A DNA stretch of 64,000 nucleotides from Rhizobiaceae bacterium (lineage in GTDB: Bacteria; Pseudomonadota; Alphaproteobacteria; Rhizobiales; Rhizobiaceae): assembly GCA_023953905.1 (NCBI GenBank), contig JAMLJA010000001.1, forward strand, positions 451,643 to 515,642, in the 5' to 3' direction. Position 1 is the first letter of the stretch. Each line of letters opens with the position of its first letter. Positions 9,337-17,069 of the stretch are shown here, piece after piece. The position numbers and the translations under genes are program-made. Below the pieces are notes generated by a model. It ran no database searches. It was given only the letters and a program-made list of their open reading frames with translations, and was not told where the DNA came from.

Positions 9337-10164
9337 ATGTTGAATGTAGAACGACTACCGAAGGAGAAGAAAACTCCGGCACCGTTTTCACGTCATTTTT
9401 GTGCAGCAAGCATACTGGTGGGGGCAATCGGCTGGAGCGCCGTTCCTGCCGGGTCCGTGACGCTGAGCCAGCCGGGCGAAATTGGCACCACAATCGTTAC
9501 CGTGAAGAAGGTGACCGGTTTTCTGGGCCAGGAAGAGCGGACTTTGGGTGAAGGTGCGCGTGTTCACCTGAACGAGGTTCTTGAAACCGGTCCGGATTCC
9601 CACGCGGAACTCGAACTGGACGACGACACGAAGCTGGCGCTTGGACCGAATGGTCGCCTTACATTGGACGACTATGCAGTGGGCGGCTCGGACGAGGCGT
9701 CTTCCGGGATAGCGCTGACCGTTCTGAAAGGTGCGTTCAGGTTTGTGACCGGAAACAGCGCCAAGGATTCATACCGGATCGACTCCCCCTCGGCGACGAT
9801 CGGTGTGATGGGAACGGTTGTTGACCTTTACGCCATAGATGACGACGAAGTCCTGATGCTGTTGCTGGAGGGTGGCATTCAGGTGTGTTCCCTCACCGCT
9901 CCCGGATCGCTTGCCGGTGCATGCAGAACTTTGTCGGAGCCAAACCATATCATGTATGCTTGCGCCAACGGATACCTGTCCGATCCGTTCAAGTGGTCTG
10001 ATACGCTGCTTCCGGGCGTACCCATCTCGACGGTCTTCCCGTTCCTACAGGACGCACCTCGCGTGGATCCGGTGAAGCGAGCCGAGTATGCTGATATCAG
10101 CGATGACTCCGATGCGACACTCGCCATGATCGCCGAGCTTCGGAAGCGCTGCCATACCCAATAG
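9337..10164 (+). CDS. FecR-domain protein
   Basis: A 275-residue exported or membrane-anchored protein. A hydrophobic stretch at residues 24-43 follows a basic N-terminus. A FecR-type beta-rich domain comes next (about 60-170), with TLGEGARVHLNEVLETG, a DDTKLALGPNGRLTLDDY segment and SPSATIGVMGTVVDL, the hallmark end of FecR domains. The C-terminal third has four cysteines (in VCSL, GACR, YACA and KRCH) that could pair in the periplasm. It lies head-to-head with the CHASE2 cyclase, an arrangement I know from other Rhizobiales, which suggests a shared envelope signal. No sigma factor or TonB receptor is nearby, so it is not a classical Fec system. Confidence 0.75.
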   Translation: MLNVERLPKEKKTPAPFSRHFCAASILVGAIGWSAVPAGSVTLSQPGEIGTTIVTVKKVTGFLGQEERTLGEGARVHLNEVLETGPDSHAELELDDDTKLALGPNGRLTLDDYAVGGSDEASSGIALTVLKGAFRFVTGNSAKDSYRIDSPSATIGVMGTVVDLYAIDDDEVLMLLLEGGIQVCSLTAPGSLAGACRTLSEPNHIMYACANGYLSDPFKWSDTLLPGVPISTVFPFLQDAPRVDPVKRAEYADISDDSDATLAMIAELRKRCHTQ

Positions 10165-10227
10165 GCTTACGTTACACTTGGTTCAGTTACGCTTGCCTTG
10201 AATTGGTAGCCTGCTTGTTCCGAAACG

Positions 10228-10261
10228 AGCGAAATGCGCCTTCACAAAGGTGCATTTCGCT
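10228..10261 (+). terminator. Rho-independent-type terminator after the FecR-domain gene
   Basis: Arms AGCGAAATGC and GCATTTCGCT pair perfectly. A G-U wobble and a further CCTT/AAGG extend the stem around a CACA loop, and TTTCT follows. It stands 63 bases after the stop at 10164. It covers the GTG at 10250, which argues against that codon as the start of the next gene. Confidence 0.7.
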
Positions 10262-10303
10262 TTCTGGGACTGGTCAAGAGACGTTCCGAAGGGAACTCGC
10301 GTC

Positions 10304-11281
10304 GTGTCAAGAAGCCGCTTCTCTCGAACTGCGCGTATCATTGCGTGGGCGCTGGCCGCAACAATGGGCGAAGTTCCGCAGATGCTCGCCCAAGAGCAGT
10401 CAGGGGCTGTCTGCCTTCAACACCGCGTCTTTCCGCAACCCCTTCGGCCGAACGATCTTCAGATCGGCGTCTATGATCCGGGTGGCGCGTTCCGCGACGC
10501 GTCCGGCATCAACATCGAGCACGTTTTCGTGCCTTGGGTCGATGTCGATCTGAATTCGTTTGGGATGACCGACGTCTATGCCGATCAACGCAAACGCAAA
10601 CTCTTGGTCACTCTGGAGCCGTGGTCATGGTCGCTCGACCAGAATGGCGGTCCGGAGGAACTGAGAGACAACATTCTGAACGGCTCCTACGACGCCACCA
10701 TCAGCCAGGCATGCGAAGAAATCGGCAAGTTCAAGAGCCCAGTCACCATACGATGGGGCCATGAAATGGACCTTAAGAACGGTCGATATCCCTGGTCCGA
10801 CTGGTCGCCACAGGATTTTATCGATGCATATCGGCACTTCGTGGATATCTGCCGACAAGCAGCGCCGAAAGCTGCCTTCATGTGGTCCCCTCGCGGCGAA
10901 CGGGTGTTGCAGTCGTTTTATCCGGGCAATGACTATGTCGACTCGATCGGCCTTTCCGTTTTCGGATTGCAGTCATATGACGAAATCAGCCTCGGCGAGA
11001 ATCGGAACTTCACCACACTCTTCAAGCCGAGCTACGACCGCGCCACGAGGTTTGGAAAACCCATCTATATTTCCGAGTTCGGCTGCTCGGGCGATGACGC
11101 CTATGTCGCCGGCTGCAATGATCTGTCCGTCACAACGCTCACACCGTTTCCTTTGCTCAAGGGCGTGATCTACTACAGTGCGGTCGAGACGGGCGAGTGG
11201 CCCGTAGTGTTCGAGAGACCTGACTGGAGAGTATATCCGCAGACCGAGCGCAATTCGTCTGCCCAGGCGTGTTCCCGTTAA
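10304..11281 (+). CDS. Secreted glycoside hydrolase, GH26-like (endo-beta-mannanase/glucanase fold)
   Basis: About 325 residues with a signal peptide (SRFSRTARIIAWALAATM..., likely cut after MLA before QEQS). The TIM-barrel pattern fits family GH26: VTIRWGHEMD holds the presumed acid/base glutamate, AAFMWSPRGE follows, and KPIYISEFGC holds the presumed nucleophile glutamate. GTG 10304 was chosen as start because GAAGGGA lies 9 bases before it and the signal peptide then has normal length; the longer frame from GTG 10250 would begin inside a terminator stem. It faces the polysaccharide operon convergently, so it may trim or release that polymer. Exact linkage specificity cannot be read. Confidence 0.7.
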   Translation: MSRSRFSRTARIIAWALAATMGEVPQMLAQEQSGAVCLQHRVFPQPLRPNDLQIGVYDPGGAFRDASGINIEHVFVPWVDVDLNSFGMTDVYADQRKRKLLVTLEPWSWSLDQNGGPEELRDNILNGSYDATISQACEEIGKFKSPVTIRWGHEMDLKNGRYPWSDWSPQDFIDAYRHFVDICRQAAPKAAFMWSPRGERVLQSFYPGNDYVDSIGLSVFGLQSYDEISLGENRNFTTLFKPSYDRATRFGKPIYISEFGCSGDDAYVAGCNDLSVTTLTPFPLLKGVIYYSAVETGEWPVVFERPDWRVYPQTERNSSAQACSR

Positions 11282-11331
11282 GAAGAGTGTTCCCGCTAAG
11301 AAGCACGAAGTTCGTCCTCGGCGCGGCGCGT

Positions 11332-12207
11332 TCAGTGCGGCGACGGACGAACGCTCTTGCTCATATCCTGGATCATTTGCGGCCATTCCGGCGCCGCATA
11401 GCCGGTTTCCTGATGAAACCGTTCTGCATTGAGGGAACGGTCGATCTCAACCGCGAAATCCGGGATGATCTCTACTTTCTTGTCGTAGGCTTCGGCGATA
11501 AGTCTCAGGAGCGACATCTTGTCTATCGGCTTTGAAGCCACATGCCAGAGACCGTGCATCTGCGGCCTCGGCAGCACGACGTCACGAATGACACGTGACA
11601 ATTCAACGGTCGTGAGGCCCGAAAATACTGCCTTCGCATATCCCTTTACCGAGGGTCCCGGCTGACTGAGAAACCAGTCCAGCAAAGATACGGACGTGCG
11701 AATCTCATGGCCGATGATCGAGGTCCTCAAACTGATCGCGTGCTCGTAGTCGACTTCACCGAGATATTTTGTCCTGCCATAAAGATCCTCGGCGTCAGAT
11801 GGGTCGGCCTCCCGATACATGCCCTTGCGGCCGTTGAAGACACAGTCCGTGGATATATGCACAAGTCGCGCCCCGATGGCCGCACATATGCGCGCCAGTT
11901 GATGTGGCAACAGCGCGTTGATCTCGATCGAGGTGATCGGGTCCTTGGCCTCGGCCAGTTGCTTGATCACACCGATGCAGTTGAGCACGACGTCGGGCTT
12001 CTCGGCCTCGAGCCTGGCCAAGAGGCGCTCCCGGCTCGAAATGTCGAGCCCTCCGACAAGGGAGGCGTCAGACGTGCGCGGTAGAAATCCCAGTCCGTCG
12101 AGATTGCGTGCCCAGCCGACGACCCCCCAGCCTTCGGACTTGGCAAAGAGTTGATAGGCCGCGTTTCCGAGCATGCCTGAAACGCCGAGGATGAGGATCT
12201 TTCTCAA
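11332..12207 (-). CDS. RmlD-like NAD(P)-dependent sugar-nucleotide reductase
   Basis: About 291 residues of an extended SDR: GVSGMLG (residues 8-14) binds NAD(P), HISTDCVF is the serine/threonine strand, and Y143/K147 (LYGRTKYLGE) are catalytic. It resembles RmlD/WbvR, which reduce a 4-keto sugar nucleotide, and lacks the C-terminal cupin of CapF. With the 4,6-dehydratase (21298) and 2-epimerase (20127) it would complete synthesis of UDP-L-RhaNAc/L-QuiNAc-type sugars. TTG 12207 was chosen because GGAG lies 8 bases before it and the Rossmann strand starts at once; ATG 12240 lacks a ribosome site. It is the last gene of the minus-strand operon. Confidence 0.75.
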   Translation of the reverse strand: MRKILILGVSGMLGNAAYQLFAKSEGWGVVGWARNLDGLGFLPRTSDASLVGGLDISSRERLLARLEAEKPDVVLNCIGVIKQLAEAKDPITSIEINALLPHQLARICAAIGARLVHISTDCVFNGRKGMYREADPSDAEDLYGRTKYLGEVDYEHAISLRTSIIGHEIRTSVSLLDWFLSQPGPSVKGYAKAVFSGLTTVELSRVIRDVVLPRPQMHGLWHVASKPIDKMSLLRLIAEAYDKKVEIIPDFAVEIDRSLNAERFHQETGYAAPEWPQMIQDMSKSVRPSPH

Positions 12208-12255
12208 AAGCTGAACTCCAGAACGACGCAGGCGCCGCATTTTCAGAAAGTGTGT

Positions 12256-13170
12256 TTAGTGCGCCCTGCACTCCCGCAGCGCATTCACCAAATTGTGGAT
12301 TGCGGACCCTGCTGCAACTGGATCGGTCTGCAAAAGAACCGATATCGGCTTTTCTGCCGCTTCGATGAGTTGAGCCTCGGCACTATCGCCCTTCATGTGG
12401 GCAACACCGATAAAGGTGGCGAACGCCTCGCCATAAAGACCTTTGACGAAGTCGGCTGAAAGCGCATCATCCCTTTGCACTGCCGCGCTGTAGAGCATGT
12501 GCCGGCCCAACAGGCTGTCTGCATAGGGAAACTGATGATTGTGACGTGAATGCACACCGGTGAGCGGAATCCTGACGGCTGCGACCGGCGCCAATTGCGC
12601 AAGTCGAGTCCACAGATCGATGTCTTCGCACACCTTCATACCCTCGTTGAATCCACCGCATTCAATAAGAAAATCGCGGCGGGCGATCACGGAGGGGCAT
12701 GTGATCAGATTATTCCTGATCTCGAGCAGCTGAGGATATATGCGATCCACCATCTCGGCAGGGATGAGATGCCGCGGATGCAGGATCTTCCAGGCGTCGT
12801 CGAACTCGAAGAAGTCCGTATAGCAAAACGCGGCGTTAGGCTCTGCGTTCAGCGCAGCAAGCTGCAGATCGAGCTTCTCGGGTAACCACACGTCATCACT
12901 GTCCAGAAACGCGATCCACTCCCCTTTGGCCTTGGACACTCCGAGATTGCGCGCACCCGATGCTCCAAGCCTTGAGGAAGGAACGTCCCGGTAGCGGTCT
13001 CTGAGGGCTTCGGCAAACTCTCGCCGCAGCGCAGGCGTTTCGTCTGTTGACCCGTCATCAACCAGAATCAGTTCCCAGTCGTCGAATGTCTGAGCGAGCA
13101 CACTGCCAACCGCACGGTCGAGACAATAGGCACGATTATAGGTCGGAAGAACGATGGAGACCGTCGGCAC
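12256..13170 (-). CDS. Glycosyltransferase family 2
   Basis: A 304-residue GT-A fold transferase with SIVLPTYNRAYCLDRAVGSV at the N-terminus, LVDDGSTDE, and the metal-binding DSD motif in IAFLDSDDVWLPEKL. The later EDIDLWTRLA matches the acceptor-side ED motif of GT2 enzymes. The frame is open upstream to 13257, but GTG 13170 was chosen: AGAGAGG stands 8 bases before it and it begins 5 bases beyond the stop of the upstream gene. It probably adds one sugar to the repeat unit on the cytoplasmic face. Donor and acceptor are unknown. Confidence 0.85.
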   Translation of the reverse strand: MPTVSIVLPTYNRAYCLDRAVGSVLAQTFDDWELILVDDGSTDETPALRREFAEALRDRYRDVPSSRLGASGARNLGVSKAKGEWIAFLDSDDVWLPEKLDLQLAALNAEPNAAFCYTDFFEFDDAWKILHPRHLIPAEMVDRIYPQLLEIRNNLITCPSVIARRDFLIECGGFNEGMKVCEDIDLWTRLAQLAPVAAVRIPLTGVHSRHNHQFPYADSLLGRHMLYSAAVQRDDALSADFVKGLYGEAFATFIGVAHMKGDSAEAQLIEAAEKPISVLLQTDPVAAGSAIHNLVNALRECRAH

Positions 13171-13174
13171 TGCG

Positions 13175-14578
13175 TCAGCCTCTCTTGCGCCAGATGGGCA
13201 GTTCCGGGCGGCAGAGTGACGCAAAGCAGGACGAAGCCTCCAGCGATGTGCCAGCACCCTTCACTCTGTACCCGCCATCAACGAACGAGCGATGGAGCAT
13301 CAGATTCTCAAGGCGCAATGCCTCCGTACCCGGTGATCGCATGGCAATATCCAGTGACGTGATGGCATGCGTGTTGCCGCCGGCTACCATTGCGACCGCA
13401 CCTTCAGTCATCATATCTGAAGCAATCTCCGAGGGTGCATGGTTCGGCCTTCCCAGTCCCGGTCGGGCGAATGTTAGGTAGGAGCCGCTGCTCACATCCA
13501 GTCCGATATTCAGCAAATCGTCCTGTCGTGCGTCATTGTCAGCGAAAACAATGATCCGCTCATCCTCGCGTGACAGCCCGATCTCCACGCCACGTTGGGC
13601 CGCCACCACGATCTCCAGATTGCCGTCTTGGATAAGGTCGACCCACGCCAGGATGTCCCGTAATTGCTTCTCTTGCCCCTGCGCGACCGGAATAACGAGA
13701 CTGACAGGCGTGTGCCCTCGGAACCAGTCGGCCCGATCGCGCGCATATGCTTCCGCTTTCCGGTAGGGTGAACCGGCCAGATGCCGCGCCATGTGCTCGA
13801 AGAAGCGGAGTGAACTGCCAAACATCTGCACCCGCTCGCTTTCCGAACGATCGCGCATCATGTCGACCCACAGATCGTCACCCTCGATCACTGCATTCGC
13901 GTGGTTTGATCCCTGCTCCGGATGAATGCGGTAGTGCACAAGCGATTCCGGCTGATGAAAGAACTCATAGTCTCGCAACAGGCGATTCCAGAAACGGTAG
14001 TCCTGCACATACCGGTATTGCGGATCGAACGTGCCGACGGCCCGCATGACTTCGACCGGAGCGAACAGCGTACAGCCATTGATCGACCCGCTAAGAAGCG
14101 CCAGCATGGGGGCTCGCATCAAACGCTCACGATCGGCCGATATGCGCTGGTAAACCTTTCCGGCGGGATCCATCAGATCATAGTCGGAAAAGAGAACCGC
14201 ATCGGATTTGCCAAGGCGCGCGTGATATGCTGCCTGCATCGCGGTCTTGTGCGGCACGAAGAGATCATCATGGCTCAGCCAGCAGAAGAAGTCGCCACGC
14301 ATCTCGCTTAAGCCGCGATTGAGCGCGCCCGCCACACCCTGATTTTCCTGCCGTATATATCTAACGCGCTTGCCGCCCTTCGCGGCGATTCGCTCTGCTT
14401 CTCCACCATCCTCTGAACCGTCGTCGACAACCACGATCTCGAAATTGTCATAGGCCTGCCGAAGCGCGCTGTTCAGGGCCAGCCGGAAATAGTCGCCGCC
14501 ATTGTAGACGGGCATGACAATGCTCACCATTGGTGAACTACGAGTAACACTGAACATGACGATATCCCGGTGCGTCAC
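13175..14578 (-). CDS. Glycosyltransferase family 2 with a degenerate second domain
   Basis: 467 residues. The N-terminal GT2 domain has VSIVMPVYNGGDYFRLALNS (about 18-37), VVDDGSEDGG and a WLSHDD metal site, then VQDYRFWNRLLRDYEFFHQP for the acceptor side. From about residue 290 a second Rossmann-like stretch (PVSLVIPVAQG...) resembles the first strand of another GT2 but lacks a recognisable DxD, so it is probably a non-catalytic repeat. Start GTG 14578 overlaps the stop of the upstream coiled-coil gene by 4 bases (GTGA), which supports translational coupling; ATG at 14557 or 14530 are alternatives. Confidence 0.8.
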   Translation of the reverse strand: MTHRDIVMFSVTRSSPMVSIVMPVYNGGDYFRLALNSALRQAYDNFEIVVVDDGSEDGGEAERIAAKGGKRVRYIRQENQGVAGALNRGLSEMRGDFFCWLSHDDLFVPHKTAMQAAYHARLGKSDAVLFSDYDLMDPAGKVYQRISADRERLMRAPMLALLSGSINGCTLFAPVEVMRAVGTFDPQYRYVQDYRFWNRLLRDYEFFHQPESLVHYRIHPEQGSNHANAVIEGDDLWVDMMRDRSESERVQMFGSSLRFFEHMARHLAGSPYRKAEAYARDRADWFRGHTPVSLVIPVAQGQEKQLRDILAWVDLIQDGNLEIVVAAQRGVEIGLSREDERIIVFADNDARQDDLLNIGLDVSSGSYLTFARPGLGRPNHAPSEIASDMMTEGAVAMVAGGNTHAITSLDIAMRSPGTEALRLENLMLHRSFVDGGYRVKGAGTSLEASSCFASLCRPELPIWRKRG

Positions 14579-14853
14579 GCGTTCACGTCGGAAGCGGCTT
14601 TCAACCGGCGCAGCAATTCGAGATTGCGATCGCGTTCGCGTTGCGCCTGCGCCACCGCTCGATTGAGATCGCTGCGCAGGCGGTAGATCTCAAGTTCCAT
14701 GAATTCGATCCTGCCGTGCGCGGCCTCGGCCATGCGCCGCTCGCCTGCCAGCCGCGCCGCCACAACCGCTGCTTTGTCGCGCGTTCTTACGACCACGGCT
14801 CGAAGCAATGGACTTCTCAGGGCAAGGCCCTTGGCTTTTGCGATGAGATTCAT
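14575..14853 (-). CDS. Small coiled-coil protein of unknown function in the polysaccharide operon
   Basis: A 92-residue basic protein. Residues 1-40 are rich in K/R and hydrophobics (AKGLALRSPLLRAVVVRTRD). Residues 40-88 show a heptad-like run (RIEFMELEIYRLRSDLNRAV, then LELLRRLKAA), so a coiled coil is likely. I recognise no family. It lies 61 bases downstream of the MotB/ZorB-like gene and overlaps the next glycosyltransferase by 4 bases, so it is clearly in the operon. It could scaffold the transferase or link it to the membrane, but this is a guess. Confidence 0.6.
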   Translation of the reverse strand: MNLIAKAKGLALRSPLLRAVVVRTRDKAAVVAARLAGERRMAEAAHGRIEFMELEIYRLRSDLNRAVAQAQRERDRNLELLRRLKAASDVNA

Positions 14854-14914
14854 AGGCGTGCCAAATCAGTTTTTTCGTTCAGGGGCGAAGCGTCAATTGT
14901 GTGTCTGCCCTACC

Positions 14915-15673
14915 CTATTGTTGGTCGGGTAGAGGCGGCACATACATCTCGAAAATGATCTCCAGTCGCGGCCCGGTTGGAGTGGGGTCCGTCGCAAGAA
15001 CGCTGTCTCCCAGGGATGCATATCCTAGCAGCTTCTGCTCGGCGGGATTTCTCAGCGATGCCAGAATCGGATTAATCCGACCAAGCTCTGCAAAAAGACT
15101 GACCGCCTGCACCTCCGTCAGGGATTGCGCGTCGATCGCCTCACCCGGCTCTTTTGGACTGTGGACGGCAACCACGACGCGGGCAAGGCGTGCATCGGGT
15201 ACATCTCCGCATTCGGCGGATGCGCGAAGGTCTGTCAGACAAACCAGACTACGTGCGAGCGCGTTGCTCACGATCCGGGCAGCTTTCTCGCCGACATCTG
15301 ACAGGGCGGCACGACGAGCGAAGAATGCTGTCGCGTCGAGGCGAAGCCTGTCGGGTCCCGTCATGGTGACCGCCGACACGCCGCCATCCCTCAAATCCTT
15401 GGAAATTCGGTCGATGAGCGCGTGCAGCGCCTCATTCGCCTGGCGGCGCGGAACAAGATACGTGGCTTCTGCGGCCCGTGCCGCATCAAGCTCCTTTTCG
15501 ATCGCCGTTATCTCTTTCTGCGACGTCTCGACCTTCGTGTAGTCGTCACGTGCCAGAAGAGCGACCGAGACCAGCATGATGATTAGAATGAAGATGACGC
15601 CGGCAAGCATGTCGACCATCGGCACGAAGAAGCTGGAACTGCCTCCTTCCAGATTTTGCTCCGAGCCGGCCAC
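14915..15673 (-). CDS. MotB/ZorB-like membrane protein with OmpA-type domain (proton-channel partner)
   Basis: 252 residues. A short cytoplasmic N-terminus leads into one helix (about 16-42) with an aspartate at its start, D21 in FFVPMVDMLAGVIFILIIML. This is the position of the proton-binding aspartate of MotB, ExbD, TolR and ZorB. A coiled-coil linker (45-75) precedes an OmpA-like domain (about 80-248) with RLDATAFFARRAALSDVGEK, the SLTEVQAVSLFAEL helix and a final GPRLEIIFEMYV strand. GTG 15673 has GGGGAG 8 bases upstream. It lies 4 bases after the MotA-like gene, so the two are translated as a pair. No flagellar, Tol or Zorya effector gene is in the window. Confidence 0.7.
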   Translation of the reverse strand: MAGSEQNLEGGSSSFFVPMVDMLAGVIFILIIMLVSVALLARDDYTKVETSQKEITAIEKELDAARAAEATYLVPRRQANEALHALIDRISKDLRDGGVSAVTMTGPDRLRLDATAFFARRAALSDVGEKAARIVSNALARSLVCLTDLRASAECGDVPDARLARVVVAVHSPKEPGEAIDAQSLTEVQAVSLFAELGRINPILASLRNPAEQKLLGYASLGDSVLATDPTPTGPRLEIIFEMYVPPLPDQQ

Positions 15674-15677
15674 CAGC

Positions 15678-16538
15678 TTACTCCCCCGCTACTGAGAGGA
15701 CGGCGGGCACGCCGGGCAGGTCGACTGGTGCAGCGGCGGATTGATGTCCCTGGAGGGCATAGGTGTGCGGCGCGCCTGGGAATTTGTCCTCGATCCAGAG
15801 GTTGAGTTCGTCGATCTCTTGCTCTGTATGAGACACGAAGATGCGGTTCGCCCAGGTCAGGATGAGCGACATCCCAATCCCCATGATCGAAGTGAGAAAC
15901 TTGAAGGTCGAGGCATGCAGAAGCTGGATCAGCGCTTCGCGTGCCGCGCCAAGATCAGCGCTCAGCATGCTGCGGCCCGCGAAATAGAGGCCTGCGACCA
16001 GTCCCAGAAACGTGAAAACGAGACCAATGCCGACAAAATCTCCCGCGAATGCCCGCAACGCGCTGGCTGAGCGCGCGGCAATGCGAATATTGGCGAGAGA
16101 AAACCGCTCGGATGGCTCGGCGAACCGAACATGCGCGCCGTCCGCATCCATTGCGATTTCGCGCCGGAACGCGCGCCAATGCCTTGCCAGCAAATCGGAC
16201 GCACCGAGAACTTCGTCGGCAACGGCCATCGCCTGCGCGGAGCCCGGCTTGACCTTGGCCATATTCAATTTGCGCAGGACCCAGCGAAGCTCCGCATTGA
16301 TCGGGTTGAACCGCTTCACCCAGAAGAAAACGATGATCGCGAGCCCCGAAAGTCCCATTGCGAAGGACAGCACAAGGGCCGTCGCCGGATTGTTGAACGT
16401 ATCGAGATAGAGCGAGGCGACCGGTAAGATCCACTGCTTGATGCCAGCGCCACTGGCGCCAGTTGAACCGACGAGCGCGTGCAGCAGGGCGGCAAGAGCG
16501 ATCAGCCCACCCAGAAGAAGGAGATAGCGCTTCATCAT
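15678..16538 (-). CDS. MotA/TolQ/ExbB (ZorA-like) proton-channel protein
   Basis: 286 residues with four predicted helices at about 5-24, 53-74, 167-187 and 211-234. The last two carry the family core: VGIGLVFTFLGLVAGLYF and FKFLTSIMGIGMSLILTWAN, with small residues and threonines lining the channel. The cytoplasmic loop (75-165) has the size typical of MotA/ZorA heads, and a short tail follows. There is no long ZorA-type coiled-coil tail. ATG 16538 overlaps the end of a broken glycosyltransferase frame (TGA 16535-16537). With the next gene it should form a 5:2 proton-driven motor. Its cargo in a polysaccharide operon is unknown. Confidence 0.7.
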   Translation of the reverse strand: MMKRYLLLLGGLIALAALLHALVGSTGASGAGIKQWILPVASLYLDTFNNPATALVLSFAMGLSGLAIIVFFWVKRFNPINAELRWVLRKLNMAKVKPGSAQAMAVADEVLGASDLLARHWRAFRREIAMDADGAHVRFAEPSERFSLANIRIAARSASALRAFAGDFVGIGLVFTFLGLVAGLYFAGRSMLSADLGAAREALIQLLHASTFKFLTSIMGIGMSLILTWANRIFVSHTEQEIDELNLWIEDKFPGAPHTYALQGHQSAAAPVDLPGVPAVLSVAGE

Positions 16539-16768
16539 GATGCAGGTTCCAGACGAGCTTTGGCCGTTCTCATAGACGCGTCCCGCTGCTTGTCACGAGT
16601 GGCCTTCGGCACACCGCGGACAAACCTGCGAACCGACTCGGCATGCGCCTCGATGCTGAACCGGTTTTCAAGGAGTCTGTGCCCTTCCGAAGCAATTTCC
16701 GCGTAGAGTTGCGTCTGTCGAACGCTGCGTATGAGTGCAGACCGAATCCCATCCGCTCCTTCCCAAAA
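16535..16768 (-). pseudogene. 3' remnant of a GT4 glycosyltransferase
   Basis: The frame downstream of about 16768 reads like the last helix region of a GT4 enzyme: ALIRSVRQTQLYAEIASEGH, then LLENRFSIEAHAESVRRFV and a short tail. This matches the usual end of GT4 proteins (loop, then fs.e...). The catalytic domain is missing. Upstream, the frame runs into an unrelated epimerase remnant, so it is a truncated relic. Its stop overlaps the MotA-like start by 4 bases, which shows the channel genes were once coupled to an intact glycosyltransferase. Confidence 0.65.
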
Positions 16769-16788
16769 ACAGAAGCAAGCTGCCGATG

Positions 16789-16935
16789 TTAACCGCAAGA
16801 GACTTGCGACCTCAGCAACGCTTTCAAATGAGCATTGGCGCGGCTGAGCGACTCAATAAGGTGGCTACCGATGAAGCCACCGGCTCCCGTGACGAGAACC
16901 CGCTTTCCAGCGATTCCGCCCAAATCAACATGCAT
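16789..16935 (-). pseudogene. 5' remnant of an NAD-dependent epimerase/dehydratase
   Basis: From ATG 16935 the minus strand encodes 48 residues that begin with a perfect extended-SDR nucleotide site, KRVLVTGAGGFIGSHLIESL, and then break off at TAA 16789 after SQVSCG. Only the first ~40 residues of a ~320-residue enzyme survive. The break lies 20-odd bases from where GT4 similarity starts in another frame, so the two remnants mark a deletion junction. Confidence 0.75.
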
Positions 16936-17069
16936 GCTGTCTAAAGCCTTTGCTCTTCGAAGGATGAGGACTCACCTCTCGTCCGCGCAGCGAGGGTGTC
17001 TTCCAATTCGAATAACACTGCCTGAAACGGTGCGTCCACCAACCAGCGGACGCAACGCACACTCAAATG

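Noticed and set aside
10250..10303. GTG 10250 as the start of the GH26-like gene
   Set aside because: It lies inside the stem of the terminator at 10228-10261 and puts 18 odd residues before the signal peptide.
14915..16538. A Zorya anti-phage system
   Set aside because: Only ZorA/ZorB-like components are present, ZorA lacks its long tail, and no ZorC/D/E or nuclease gene is nearby.
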